Part shown: piece after piece, positions 32,657-41,709 of the stretch
Layout of the letters: every line of letters starts with the position of its first letter
Position numbering within the stretch: position 1 is the stretch's first letter
From: an uncultured Alistipes sp.
GTDB taxonomy: Bacteria; Bacteroidota; Bacteroidia; Bacteroidales; Rikenellaceae
Reading direction: 5' to 3'
DNA: 64,000 nucleotides
NCBI RefSeq assembly: GCF_910580175.1
Contig: NZ_CAJTXD010000002.1
Span: 124,001-188,000, forward strand
Position numbers and translations under genes: made by a program
Notes under the pieces: model-generated
Told to the model about the DNA's origin: nothing
Seen by the model: the letters and a program-made list of their open reading frames with translations, nothing else
Databases searched by the model: none

Positions 32657-33682
32657 ATGGCACAAAGTTATGAAAAGGCCGGGGTCAGCCTCGAAGCCGG
32701 TTACGAGTCGGTAAGGCGCATCCGCAGACATGTCGAATCCACGGCGCGTCTGGGCGTGATGGGCAACATCGGGGCTTTCGGGGGTATGTTCGATCTCTCG
32801 GCGCTCCGGATCGAGGAGCCGGTGCTGGTCAGCGGCACCGACGGCGTGGGTACCAAGTTGAAGTTGGCCTTCGCCATGGACAAGCACGATACGATCGGCA
32901 TCGACGCCGTGGCCATGTGCGTCAACGACGTTCTGGCGCAGGGTGCCGAGCCGTTGTTGTTTCTCGATTACATCGCCGTCGGGCACAACGAGCCTAAAAA
33001 GATCGAGGCTATCGTCTCCGGTGTCGCCGAGGGGTGCCGGCAGGCCGGCTGCGCTTTGGTCGGCGGCGAAACGGCCGAGATGCCCGGCATGTATGCCGAG
33101 GGCGAGTACGACATCGCAGGCTTTACCGTGGGCGTCGTCGAGAAGAAGCGGTTGATCGACGGGTCGAAGGTCAAGGCCGGCGACTTGTTGGTCGGCGTCG
33201 CTTCCAGCGGCGTCCATTCCAACGGGTTCAGCCTCGTGCGCAAGATCGTCGACGACAACGGGTTGAGCCTGAACGGGAGTTATCCCGAGCTGTCCGGCAA
33301 GTCGTTGGGCGAGGTGTTGCTCACGCCTACCCGGATTTACGTCAAGCAGATGTTGGAGGTAATCCGCCAGTGCGATGTCCACGGCATCGCCCACATCACG
33401 GGCGGCGGTTTCGACGAGAACATTCCGCGCATCCTCCGTGGCAGCCAGGGCATCGAAATCGAGGAGGGCGCATGGGAAATCCTGCCCGTGTTCCGCTTTC
33501 TCGAAAAATACGGTAAGATTCCTCATCGCGAGATGTTCAACATCTTCAACATGGGCATCGGCATGGTCGTCGCGTTGGATGAAAGCGCCGCACAGCAGGC
33601 CGTCGACATCCTCGCCGCTTGCGGCGAGCGTGCGTCGGTCATCGGGCGCATTACCGACACCCCGGGTGTCACGATCCGGTAG
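32657..33682 (+). CDS. purM: Phosphoribosylformylglycinamidine cyclo-ligase (AIR synthetase)
   Basis: ATP-dependent ring closure of FGAM to AIR. PurM motifs: VSGTDGVGTKLKLA, NDVLAQGAEPLLFLDYIA, GGETAEMPGMY and SSGVHSNGFSLVRK. The length of 341 residues is normal. It follows purF after a 39-bp A/T-rich spacer with no promoter match and precedes purN by 4 bp. AIR goes on to PurK. Confidence 0.97.
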   Translation: MAQSYEKAGVSLEAGYESVRRIRRHVESTARLGVMGNIGAFGGMFDLSALRIEEPVLVSGTDGVGTKLKLAFAMDKHDTIGIDAVAMCVNDVLAQGAEPLLFLDYIAVGHNEPKKIEAIVSGVAEGCRQAGCALVGGETAEMPGMYAEGEYDIAGFTVGVVEKKRLIDGSKVKAGDLLVGVASSGVHSNGFSLVRKIVDDNGLSLNGSYPELSGKSLGEVLLTPTRIYVKQMLEVIRQCDVHGIAHITGGGFDENIPRILRGSQGIEIEEGAWEILPVFRFLEKYGKIPHREMFNIFNMGIGMVVALDESAAQQAVDILAACGERASVIGRITDTPGVTIR

Positions 33683-33686
33683 GACC

Positions 33687-34253
33687 ATGCACAGACTTGC
33701 AGTTTTCGCCAGCGGCAGCGGCACCAATTTCGAGGCCATCGTCCAGGCTTGCGAGCAGGGCGTGCTGAATGCCCGGGTGGTGTTGATGGTCTGCGACAAG
33801 CCCGGCGCCCGGGTCGTGGAGCGGGCTGCCGCGCATGGGGTCGAGACTTTCGTTTTCTCGCCCAAGGCGTATGGTTCCAAGGCCGATTTCGAGCGTGAGA
33901 TCGTGGCATTGCTCGATGCTGCCGGCGTGGAGTTGGTCTGCTTGGCCGGTTACATGCGCATCGTGGGCGATACTTTGTTGGAGGCTTACGGCGGGCGGAT
34001 CATCAATGTCCATCCGTCGTTGTTGCCCGCTTTTCGCGGTGCGCATGCCATCGAGCAGGCGCTCGATTACGGCGTCAAGGTCTTCGGCGTGACGATCCAT
34101 CGGGTCGACGCCACGCTCGACGGCGGGCCGATCGTCGCCCAGCGGGCTTTCGAGTACTACGGCCGAGACCTCGCCGAGTTGGAAGCCATGGTGCATGCCA
34201 CGGAGTATCCGCTTTATGTAGAAACGATAGGTAAAATATTGAACGATAAATAA
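33687..34253 (+). CDS. purN: Phosphoribosylglycinamide formyltransferase (10-formyl-THF type)
   Basis: Transfers a formyl group from 10-formyl-THF to GAR. PurN signature: AVFASGSGTNFEAI at the N-terminus, then LAGYMRIVG, NVHPSLLPAFRGAHA with the catalytic Asn-His, and GVTIHRVDATLDGGPIVAQ with the catalytic Asp. The length of 188 residues is normal. The gene lies between purM (4 bp) and purH (2 bp). It depends on the folate supply that FolD, at the end of the block, helps provide. Confidence 0.96.
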   Translation: MHRLAVFASGSGTNFEAIVQACEQGVLNARVVLMVCDKPGARVVERAAAHGVETFVFSPKAYGSKADFEREIVALLDAAGVELVCLAGYMRIVGDTLLEAYGGRIINVHPSLLPAFRGAHAIEQALDYGVKVFGVTIHRVDATLDGGPIVAQRAFEYYGRDLAELEAMVHATEYPLYVETIGKILNDK

Positions 34254-34255
34254 AT

Positions 34256-35785
34256 ATGCGTGCTTTAATCAGTGTAAGCGACAAGACCGGCGTCGTGGAG
34301 TTCGCCCGGGGCCTGCGTCAGCAAGGCTGGGAGGTAATCGCCACGGGCGGTACGATGAACCTGCTGCGCGACAGCGGCGTCGAGGTGGTAAATATCAGCG
34401 ATGTGACGGGATTCCCCGAAATCTGCGACGGACGCGTCAAGACGCTCCATCCCAAGGTGCATGGCGGCCTGCTGGCGCGCCGCGACGATCCCGGACATGT
34501 CAAGGCCTTGAAGGACAACGGCATCGGTTTCATCGACCTGGTGTGCGTCAACCTCTATCCGTTCCGCGAGACGATCGCCAAGCCCGACGTCAAGATGGAG
34601 GACGCCATCGAGAACATCGACATCGGCGGCCCCTCCATGTTGCGTTCCGCCGCCAAGAACTGGGCCGACGTCACGGTCGTATGCGACCCGGCGGACTATG
34701 CGCAGATTCTGGATGAAATATCCGCCGGCGGCAACACCGCCAAGGCTACCCGGCTGAAACTCTCTGCCAAGGCCTATACCCATACCGCGCAGTACGACGC
34801 CATGATTGCGACTTACATGCGCGCGCAGGCCGGTCTCGATGAGAAATTGTTCCTCGAATTCGACCTTGTACAGTCGCTGCGCTACGGCGAGAATCCCCAC
34901 CAGTCGGCCAAGTTCTACCGCGAGGGCGGCGCTGTGCCTTTTTCGCTCGCTTTCGCCCGCCAGCTCAATGGCAAGGAGTTGTCCTACAACAACATCCAGG
35001 ATGCCAACGCCGCGTTGTGCATCGTCCGCGAGTTCGATGCGCCGTTCTGCGTCGGTCTCAAGCACATGAATCCTTGCGGCGCCGCTGTGGGTGCGGATGT
35101 CGTCGACGCATGGCGCAAGGCTTATGAAGCTGACAAGGTGTCGATTTTCGGCGGCATCGTCGCCACCAACCGCACCGTCACACGCGAGGTCGCCGAGTTG
35201 ATGAAGCCCGTTTTCCTGGAGATCATCATGGCGCCCAAGTTCGACGAGGGGGCGCTCGAAGTGCTCGGCACCAAGAAGAATCTGCGTCTCCTGGAGGTCG
35301 ACATGGCGCGCGGCGAGGGTGCTCCCCGGCAGTATGCGAGCGTCAACGGCGGACTGCTGGTGCAGGAACTGGATCTCGCCACGCGTCCCGTTGCCGCCGA
35401 CATGTGCGTCACGGCGAAGAAACCCACGGATGCGCAGTTGGCCGACCTCAATTTCGGTTGGCGGATCGTCAAGCATGTCAAGTCCAATGCCATCGTCGTC
35501 GTCAAGGACGGCCGTACGTTGGGTGTCGGCGCCGGTCAGATGAACCGCATCGGCTCGGCTGAAATCGCCTTGAAGCAGGCCCGGGCCGCCGGTTGCACCG
35601 AGGGGTTGGTGCTCGCTTCGGACGGGTTCTTCCCCTTCGACGATTGCGTGGCCCTCGCGGCCGAGTACGGCGTTGCGGCCATCGTCCAGCCGGGCGGTTC
35701 GGTGCGCGACGAGGATTCGATCCGCAAGGCCGACGAAAAGGGTATCGCCATGATGTTCGTGGGCGAGCGTCACTTCAAACATTGA
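34256..35785 (+). CDS. purH: Bifunctional AICAR transformylase/IMP cyclohydrolase
   Basis: Last two steps to IMP. The N-terminal cyclohydrolase (MGS-like) domain begins RALISVSDKTGVVEFARGL and includes TLHPKVHGGLLARRD; the C-terminal transformylase has QSLRYGENPHQ, GLKHMNPCGAA and SDGFFPFDD. At 509 residues both domains are complete. It starts 2 bp after purN and uses 10-formyl-THF. purD follows after 4 bp. Confidence 0.97.
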   Translation: MRALISVSDKTGVVEFARGLRQQGWEVIATGGTMNLLRDSGVEVVNISDVTGFPEICDGRVKTLHPKVHGGLLARRDDPGHVKALKDNGIGFIDLVCVNLYPFRETIAKPDVKMEDAIENIDIGGPSMLRSAAKNWADVTVVCDPADYAQILDEISAGGNTAKATRLKLSAKAYTHTAQYDAMIATYMRAQAGLDEKLFLEFDLVQSLRYGENPHQSAKFYREGGAVPFSLAFARQLNGKELSYNNIQDANAALCIVREFDAPFCVGLKHMNPCGAAVGADVVDAWRKAYEADKVSIFGGIVATNRTVTREVAELMKPVFLEIIMAPKFDEGALEVLGTKKNLRLLEVDMARGEGAPRQYASVNGGLLVQELDLATRPVAADMCVTAKKPTDAQLADLNFGWRIVKHVKSNAIVVVKDGRTLGVGAGQMNRIGSAEIALKQARAAGCTEGLVLASDGFFPFDDCVALAAEYGVAAIVQPGGSVRDEDSIRKADEKGIAMMFVGERHFKH

Positions 35786-35789
35786 TTTT

Positions 35790-37052
35790 ATGAAAGTTCT
35801 TGTTATCGGTTCCGGCGGTCGTGAGCACGCCATCGTCGATGCGTTGACCCGTTCGCCGCAGGTCGACAAGATATTTTGCGCACCCGGAAATGCCGGCATC
35901 GCGCAGCAGGCCGAGTGCGTGGCGATCGGGGAGACCGAGATCGAAAGACTGCGCGACTTCGCTGCGGCCGAGGGGATCGGTCTCACGGTCGTGGGGCCTG
36001 AAGTGGCGTTGGCCGCAGGTGTCGTCGATGCGTTCCGGGCCGCAGGGTTGCGGATTTTCGGCCCGACGAAGACCGCCGCACGCATCGAGTCGTCCAAGGA
36101 GTTCGCCAAGGAGTTGATGGCGAAATACGGCATCCCGACGGCCGGCTTCAAGGCCTTTACGGAGTATGGCGCGGCGCGGGAATACGTCATGGCGCGCCCC
36201 TTTCCCGCCGTGTTGAAATACGACGGGTTGGCTGCCGGCAAGGGCGTCGTCATCGCGCAGAGTGCCGAGGAGGCCGATGCCGCTTTGCGCGACATGCTCC
36301 TCGACGACAAGTTCGGTCGGGGCAAGGTTGTCGTGGAGGATTATCTCGAAGGCCCCGAATTCTCGTTCATGTGCTTCGTCTCGGGACACCGCGTGTGGCC
36401 GATGGTGCTCGCACAGGATCACAAGCGGGCTTTCGATGGCGACAAGGGGCCGAATACGGGCGGCATGGGTGCTTATTCGCCGCTGCCGTTCATCACGGAC
36501 GACGACGAGAAGTACGCCTTGGAGCACATCATGCAGCCCGTGGCCGACGCGATGGTCGCCGAAGGATGTCCGTTCCAGGGGGTGCTCTACGGCGGACTGA
36601 TGAAGACCGCGCAGGGCATCCGGGTCATCGAGTTCAACGCCCGGTTCGGCGATCCCGAAACCGAGGTCGTGCTGCCGCGTCTGAAAAGCGATATTGTCGA
36701 TATCTTCTGCGCCGTGGCCGACGGGTGCGATGCGACCTTGAAGTGGCACGATTTCGTCACACTGGGCATCGTGCTGGCTTCGAAAGGTTATCCCGACGCC
36801 TACGAAAAAGGGCATCCGATCGAGGGGTTGGAGCACGTTCGAGGAACGGTCTACCACATGGGTACGCGCGCCGACGGCGGGCGTGTGGTAACAGCCGGCG
36901 GGCGTGTGCTTTTCGTCGTGGGGCATGGTGCGACGCTGGCCGAAGCCCGCGAAAAAGCACTCGCCGACGTGGCCCTCATCGGGTGCGACAACCTTTTCCA
37001 TCGCTCGGACATAGGGCATTGGGCGTTGGAGGAAATTACGGTTCACCGTTAA
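35790..37052 (+). CDS. purD: Phosphoribosylamine-glycine ligase (GAR synthetase)
   Basis: Second purine step, joining phosphoribosylamine and glycine. ATP-grasp protein with the N-terminal VIGSGGREHAIVDALTRSP motif, VLKYDGLAAGKGVVIA as ATP loop, and NTGGMGAYSP plus EFNARFGDPETEVVLPRL in the active site. The length of 420 residues is normal. It is the last pur gene of the run. A 188-bp spacer with the second structured repeat copy separates it from folD. Confidence 0.97.
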   Translation: MKVLVIGSGGREHAIVDALTRSPQVDKIFCAPGNAGIAQQAECVAIGETEIERLRDFAAAEGIGLTVVGPEVALAAGVVDAFRAAGLRIFGPTKTAARIESSKEFAKELMAKYGIPTAGFKAFTEYGAAREYVMARPFPAVLKYDGLAAGKGVVIAQSAEEADAALRDMLLDDKFGRGKVVVEDYLEGPEFSFMCFVSGHRVWPMVLAQDHKRAFDGDKGPNTGGMGAYSPLPFITDDDEKYALEHIMQPVADAMVAEGCPFQGVLYGGLMKTAQGIRVIEFNARFGDPETEVVLPRLKSDIVDIFCAVADGCDATLKWHDFVTLGIVLASKGYPDAYEKGHPIEGLEHVRGTVYHMGTRADGGRVVTAGGRVLFVVGHGATLAEAREKALADVALIGCDNLFHRSDIGHWALEEITVHR

Positions 37053-37084
37053 GGATCAGAGAGGGGGGATGCTTCCCTTTCGGA

Positions 37085-37161
37085 TTGCAAGGTCGCAAGA
37101 CCTTGCGCCCGGGGCCGGCTCGCATCGGAGATGCGACCCCCCGAAGCCGGCCCGGGCGAAT
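37085..37161 (+). repeat. Structured intergenic repeat, copy 2 (purD-folD)
   Basis: About 77 bp matching 21925-21999. First stem GCAAGGTC-GCAA-GACCTTGC. The second is a long stem CGCCCGGGGCCGGCT with AGCCGGCCCGGGCG (one bulge), enclosing GCATC-gga-GATGC. Base changes between the two copies preserve pairing in the first and inner stems. Confidence 0.7.
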
Positions 37162-37240
37162 GCAGCATGACAGGATGGAACGGCGTGCTGCTGCCGGGTA
37201 TGAATAGAGCGAATGAATTGTCTAATTATGTGATTACGAT

Positions 37241-38089
37241 ATGATTATCAGCGGTAAAGAACTTTCGGCCAAGTTGAAGGCCGACATGGCGGCGGAGGTG
37301 GCTGCTTTCCCCGCGAAATATGGACGCGTGCCCCATCTGGCAGTGATTCTGGTGGGCGAAGACCCCGGCAGCGTCAGCTATGTGACCGGCAAGGCCAAGG
37401 CCTCGGCCGAGGTGGGCATCCGCAACACGACGATCCGCAAGCCTGCGACCATTTCCGAGGCGGAGTTGCTCGACATCGTGGCCGGGCTGAACGCCGACGC
37501 GGAGGTCGACGGCATTCTCGTGCAGCTGCCCCTGCCGAAGCATATCGACGAGGAGCGTGTGATCGCGGCCATCGACAAGTCCAAGGATGTCGACGGCTTC
37601 CATCCGCTCAATGTGGCGGCCCTGTGGCAGAAACAGCCTTGTACGCTGCCCTGCACGCCCAAGGGGATAATCAAGATGCTCAAGGCGGCGGGCGTCGACA
37701 TCGCGGGCCGCGAGGCGGTCGTTGTCGGGCGCAGCAACATCGTGGGCCTGCCGGTGGCGAAGCTGCTGATGGATGAAAACGCTACCGTGACTGTCGCTCA
37801 CAGCCGCACGCGCGATCTGGCCGGGGTAACGCGCCGTGCCGAAATCCTCGTTGTGGCGATCGGACGTCCGAAGTTCGTCACGGCCGACATGGTGGCCGAG
37901 GGGGCCGTGGTAATCGACGTCGGGGTCAACCGCGATCCCGAGAGCGGCAAATTGTGCGGCGATGTCGATTTCGCGGCCATCGAGTCCAAAGCCTCCGTCA
38001 TCACGCCCGTGCCTGGCGGTGTCGGGCCGATGACGATCTGCTGCCTGATGGAGAACACGATCGAGTGTTTCCTGCGCAAGCGGAAATAG
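37241..38089 (+). CDS. folD: Methylenetetrahydrofolate dehydrogenase/cyclohydrolase
   Basis: Bifunctional enzyme that oxidises 5,10-methylene-THF and hydrolyses methenyl-THF to 10-formyl-THF, the one-carbon donor for PurN and PurH. Signatures: VGEDPGSVSYVTGKAKA with the catalytic Lys region, DGILVQLPLP, DVDGFHPLN, VVGRSNIVGLPVA (NADP-binding) and TPVPGGVGPMT. The length of 282 residues is normal. Its place at the end of the purine run fits its supply role. A strong hairpin follows the stop. Confidence 0.97.
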   Translation: MIISGKELSAKLKADMAAEVAAFPAKYGRVPHLAVILVGEDPGSVSYVTGKAKASAEVGIRNTTIRKPATISEAELLDIVAGLNADAEVDGILVQLPLPKHIDEERVIAAIDKSKDVDGFHPLNVAALWQKQPCTLPCTPKGIIKMLKAAGVDIAGREAVVVGRSNIVGLPVAKLLMDENATVTVAHSRTRDLAGVTRRAEILVVAIGRPKFVTADMVAEGAVVIDVGVNRDPESGKLCGDVDFAAIESKASVITPVPGGVGPMTICCLMENTIECFLRKRK

Positions 38090-38141
38090 GGAAACGGATT
38101 CTGCCGTAGGTGCGGCGCAAAGATATTAAATCGTTTTTTAA

Positions 38142-38177
38142 AACGTTTTAGCCCGGCAAAAGCCGGGCTAAAACGTT
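38142..38177. terminator. Perfect 16-bp hairpin after folD
   Basis: AACGTTTTAGCCCGGC (38142-38157) and GCCGGGCTAAAACGTT (38162-38177) pair fully around AAAA. The A/U-rich stem base and adjacent A/T sequence make it a plausible bidirectional terminator between folD and the convergent minus-strand genes, although no long T-run follows. Confidence 0.65.
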
Positions 38178-38191
38178 ACAGAAAGATTATG

Positions 38192-38330
38192 CCCAACGTG
38201 TTTCGAATGGAGGGGCGGAAATGTTATAGACGAAAGGCTGTACCCGAAATGTTGCGGATGGGAGGGTGTGCCCGAAATGTTTCGGTCGGGCAGGAATTCG
38301 CAAGATCATGGTCGAAATGTTATAGACAAC
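38192..38330. repeat. Short degenerate tandem repeat array between convergent genes
   Basis: GAAATGTT starts at 38218, 38246, 38274 and 38314 (steps of 28, 28 and 40 bp). Copies 1 and 4 extend as GAAATGTTATAGAC; copies 2 and 3 are preceded by CCC and followed by GCGG or TCGG. A weaker unit precedes the first. It is non-coding, lies past the folD hairpin and ends before the minus-strand GNAT fusion gene stops. Confidence 0.6.
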
Positions 38331-38371
38331 TCCGTCCTGCCCGTAAGTTTTGTTTGGAATTTCCCTATCTT

Positions 38372-39757
38372 CTATTTTTCTTGTTTTCGGCATTCCAATT
38401 TTTCCGGCAGGGGTGCGGCAGGATTGTGTAGCCGTACCATTGCCACGTCGGTTGCCGGGTCGCCTGTGCCGAAGTCGAAGCCGTCCGGCGTGCGGAACGT
38501 TACCGGTACAGCGCCCTCGAATCCGAAGCGGCCGTAGAAGCCGCGCAGCCAAGGTTCGCCCGGTGTCGGGATGAGCAGCGCCGTCGCACCGCGTGCATCG
38601 GTCTGCCGCAGGGCTTCGCGCAGCAGCTGCGATGCCAGTCCCCGGTTGCGGTATTCCGCCGCGGTCGCTACGCCATAGATGTAGTCCACGGGGCCCGCCT
38701 CGCTGTCGAACGGCAGCAGGTGCAGCATCGCGGCCAGACGGCCTTCGCGTTCGACCGAGAGCATGCGCCGGCGGTCGTAGTGGCGGATCAGAAACGCATC
38801 GATGAACGCTTCGTCGTCGCCGAACGTTTCGCGCCACAGTTCCTTGCAGGCGGCTTCGTCGTCGTGCAGATGGATCGCTGTATATTTGCGGAGCAGTTCC
38901 GCCGGGTGGTAGGAGAGCTTGGCATGGCGCAGGCCCTCGATTCCCAGGTCTTCTTCGCGGTTGATCTTGGTAAAGCGGGCCGGCAGATGTTCCGCAAAAA
39001 GTTTGTTGATGACCGTAAAGGCTCCTTCGAATGCCGTGTCCGCTTTCTCGACATGCGTCACGAAGGTTGTCTCGTTCACGGCCGAGCCGTAGGTAAAGGC
39101 CGCCAGACGTTGGCTTGCATAGAGACAGCCGCCGTGCAGCCCCAGGGCGTCGAAGTGTTCGAACGCCCGTTGCATGGCCCGTTGTTCGGCGCACAGCTCC
39201 GAGGTGTGTCCCTCGTGGGTGCGGCGCCATTCGCGTTCGAGGGCCATGCACTCCGCATGGCGCTCGGGCGTCAGCTCCTCGTAGCGGTAGTCGGGATATT
39301 CCGTCCGGAAGCGGTTGATGTGGTTGCGTTTGGGTTGGTAGCGGCGGCCCGGCAGGGTACGCAGCTCCTCCGCATTGTATATGTAGTCCTCCAGCGCACG
39401 ATCCGACGCGAATGCGAACTCTCCCCGGTGCATGTCGCGGATCATTCGGCACCCCTCGTCCGTCAGTCCGATGAGCCGCAGACGCTGCCCGTGGGTATGG
39501 GCATCTTCGTGCAGCGCCGGGACGATCTTCGCGAAGTCGCCCGGCCCGACCGGCTGCATGTAGCCGATTCGGGGGCCGCCGTCGATGTGGAAACGGATGA
39601 CCAGAAAGCCTTCCACCTCGGCCCAGGCGCTGTGGTAAACCCCCTGCCAGCAATACATGTTGGCGAACGCCAGGTCGCAGTTGCGGATGTCCGACGGCAG
39701 GGTGTAGCGTTCGATCGTCGCCCGGTCTTCGAGCCGCAAGGGTTTGAATTCAATCAT
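38372..39757 (-). CDS. Two-domain acyltransferase: DUF2156-like plus GNAT
   Basis: The first ~290 residues resemble the DUF2156/LPG-synthase C-terminal domain (FKPLRLEDRATIERY, then LPGRRYQPKRNHINRFR), a fold used for aminoacyl transfer to lipids or peptides. Residues ~300-440 form a GNAT domain with YIYGVATAAEYRNRGLASQLL, a good RxxGxA pyrophosphate loop, and LRGFYGRFGFEG. No signal peptide or membrane helices are present, so it is cytoplasmic. Its start overlaps the upstream sulfatase-fold gene by 8 bp, suggesting a shared envelope-related role. Substrate unknown. Confidence 0.8.
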   Translation of the reverse strand: MIEFKPLRLEDRATIERYTLPSDIRNCDLAFANMYCWQGVYHSAWAEVEGFLVIRFHIDGGPRIGYMQPVGPGDFAKIVPALHEDAHTHGQRLRLIGLTDEGCRMIRDMHRGEFAFASDRALEDYIYNAEELRTLPGRRYQPKRNHINRFRTEYPDYRYEELTPERHAECMALEREWRRTHEGHTSELCAEQRAMQRAFEHFDALGLHGGCLYASQRLAAFTYGSAVNETTFVTHVEKADTAFEGAFTVINKLFAEHLPARFTKINREEDLGIEGLRHAKLSYHPAELLRKYTAIHLHDDEAACKELWRETFGDDEAFIDAFLIRHYDRRRMLSVEREGRLAAMLHLLPFDSEAGPVDYIYGVATAAEYRNRGLASQLLREALRQTDARGATALLIPTPGEPWLRGFYGRFGFEGAVPVTFRTPDGFDFGTGDPATDVAMVRLHNPAAPLPEKLECRKQEK

Positions 39758-41699
39758 CGATCACGTAGCTTTTGCGTTCGATATGGGCGTAGTATTGTTG
39801 CACCAGCGCCCGGAAGCGCAGTTCTGTCGGGTCGGTGTCGGGAGCCGGCGGCAATGCGTCGTCGAACGCCGCCACGCCCTCGCTGGTCAGTGCCCGGAAT
39901 CCTGCGTCGTAGCTCACGGCCCACTGCGGCCGGTCGGGTTCGTTCAGCACGTCGCGCCCGAATGCGAAGTAGGGTTCGCGGTTGCCCAGCAGGCCCAGCA
40001 CCGTGGGCATCACGTCGATTTGCTGGACGATGTCGTCCACTTGTCCGCGCAGTGTCCCGTCGGGTGTGTAGAAAAAGCCGATGATGTGATGGCTGCCGGG
40101 ATATTCGTGCGTGTCGGCCGCCCATTTTTCCGACGATACATGATCCGCCACGAATACAAAAAGCGTGCGGCGGAACCACTCCGTGTCTGCGAAACGTTCG
40201 AAGAAACGGCGGAACGCCAGGTCGTCGTAGGCCGCGCCCTTGTGGATGCGCGTGTAGCCTGCGGGCAGCGTGGCGGCATAGCGTTCGGGCACGACGAACG
40301 GGTGGTGTGCCGAGAGGGTAAAGAGCACGCCCAAAAAGGGTTCGGGCACTCGGCTCAGTTCTTCGCCTGCGAATTGCAGGAACTCCTCGTCCCAGATGCC
40401 CCAGTAGCCGTCGAAATCTTCCGTGCCGTGGGCCGCCTCGTACTCCTCGCGGCTTACCAGACGTTCGATGCCCGCCGACCGGGCATAGGCTCCGAAGCCC
40501 ATCGAGCCGCGCTCCGAACCGCAGAAAAAGAGCGTCGAGTAGCCCTGCGATGCGAGAATGGCCGGCAGCTGGCGGCTTCGTCCCAGCGATTGGGGCATCA
40601 GCACGAACGGCGTTTTGAACGAGGGGATGCTCCCCAGGATCGAGGGCATGGCTTGGATCGAACGCGTGCCGTTGGCATACATGCGGCGGAACGTGAGACC
40701 CTCGCGCATGAGCGAGTCGAGGAAGGGCGTGAAGCCTTTTTCCGGCCGGTCGGCGTAGAGGTCGGGCCGCAGGTGGGCCGAGTGTTCGGCCGACATGCTC
40801 TCCATGATGAAGATCATCACGTTGCGGCCGTGCAACATGCCGTTTGCAGTGTTGGCCGGCTGGGCGGAGCTTCGGTCGGTTTGCAGTTCGTTCCCGGTGG
40901 TTTCCGGGGCGGCAGGCCGGTGCTCGGGCGTAAAGAGCCGAGGCAGTTCGTCGTCCGAAAAATCCTTGCGGTAGCGGACTTTTCCCGCATGCCCGACCGT
41001 GCGCAGGATGCAGAACGGGTTGCTCAAGATGAGGTTCGCCTTGGCCGGATCGGCCGTGTAGAGCGTGGCGTTGGAGAGCGTCACGGGGCGTGTGGCGCGG
41101 GTAAAGCCGCCCCGCATGCCGGCTATGCACAGCCCGGCCGCCAGTGCGAAGATCGCCGTATTTGCCGTGTAGAAGCTCCAGCCCGGGCGCAGGATCGACC
41201 GGCAGGGCGTCTTGCGTCCGTAGCCCCATATGAGCAGGGCCAGCAGGGCCAGCGCCGCCAGCAGCAGGGGCCAGTTTTCCACCATGAACTTGCCGACCAG
41301 CAGCAGCGAGTTGTCGTTGTCGGCAAAGAAGATTTCGTCGGCCGTGAAGCGTTTCAGCGTGTAGCGGAAGTAGACCGCATCGGCCAGGTTCGCGGCGACG
41401 ACGAGTAGAAAATTCGCCGCAACATAGTAGCCGAAAAGAATCTTCCGGTAGATTGCGCTGCATCGGAATTCGAACGGCACCAGCGACAGCAGGATGAAGA
41501 TGCCGTTGGCATAGATTACCGACACCGTGTCGAACAGCAGCGCCCCGCGCAGCAACGCTCCCGCTTCGTGCAGGCCTATGGCACCGATCTGGGCGCCGTT
41601 GCAGAGGTGGAAGATCGCCCGGCAGATCCACAGCACCAGGTAGACCATGGCTATGCGGCGCAGCAGCAGCACCGGCGGGGTATGGAGCATTCTTCGCAT
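39750..41699 (-). CDS. LtaS-like sulfatase-fold phosphoglycerol transferase, membrane-bound
   Basis: Predicted inner-membrane enzyme with about five N-terminal helices (residues ~10-175) and a large extracytoplasmic alkaline-phosphatase-superfamily domain. Metal and catalytic sites: FIMESMS (Glu), YANGTRSIQA with the likely Thr nucleophile, and FVFVADHVSS (Asp-His). Relatives transfer phosphoglycerol, phosphoethanolamine or similar groups onto envelope glycans or lipids. The length of 649 residues fits. It is 10 bp after nadC and overlaps the DUF2156-GNAT gene, with which it probably works on the same envelope molecule (inference). Confidence 0.85.
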   Translation of the reverse strand: MRRMLHTPPVLLLRRIAMVYLVLWICRAIFHLCNGAQIGAIGLHEAGALLRGALLFDTVSVIYANGIFILLSLVPFEFRCSAIYRKILFGYYVAANFLLVVAANLADAVYFRYTLKRFTADEIFFADNDNSLLLVGKFMVENWPLLLAALALLALLIWGYGRKTPCRSILRPGWSFYTANTAIFALAAGLCIAGMRGGFTRATRPVTLSNATLYTADPAKANLILSNPFCILRTVGHAGKVRYRKDFSDDELPRLFTPEHRPAAPETTGNELQTDRSSAQPANTANGMLHGRNVMIFIMESMSAEHSAHLRPDLYADRPEKGFTPFLDSLMREGLTFRRMYANGTRSIQAMPSILGSIPSFKTPFVLMPQSLGRSRQLPAILASQGYSTLFFCGSERGSMGFGAYARSAGIERLVSREEYEAAHGTEDFDGYWGIWDEEFLQFAGEELSRVPEPFLGVLFTLSAHHPFVVPERYAATLPAGYTRIHKGAAYDDLAFRRFFERFADTEWFRRTLFVFVADHVSSEKWAADTHEYPGSHHIIGFFYTPDGTLRGQVDDIVQQIDVMPTVLGLLGNREPYFAFGRDVLNEPDRPQWAVSYDAGFRALTSEGVAAFDDALPPAPDTDPTELRFRALVQQYYAHIERKSYVIDD

Positions 41700-41709
41700 G
41701 ACGGGCGGT

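Noticed and set aside
38192..38330. CRISPR array
   Set aside because: Conserved core is only about 8 bp, the spacing is uneven, and no cas genes are near.
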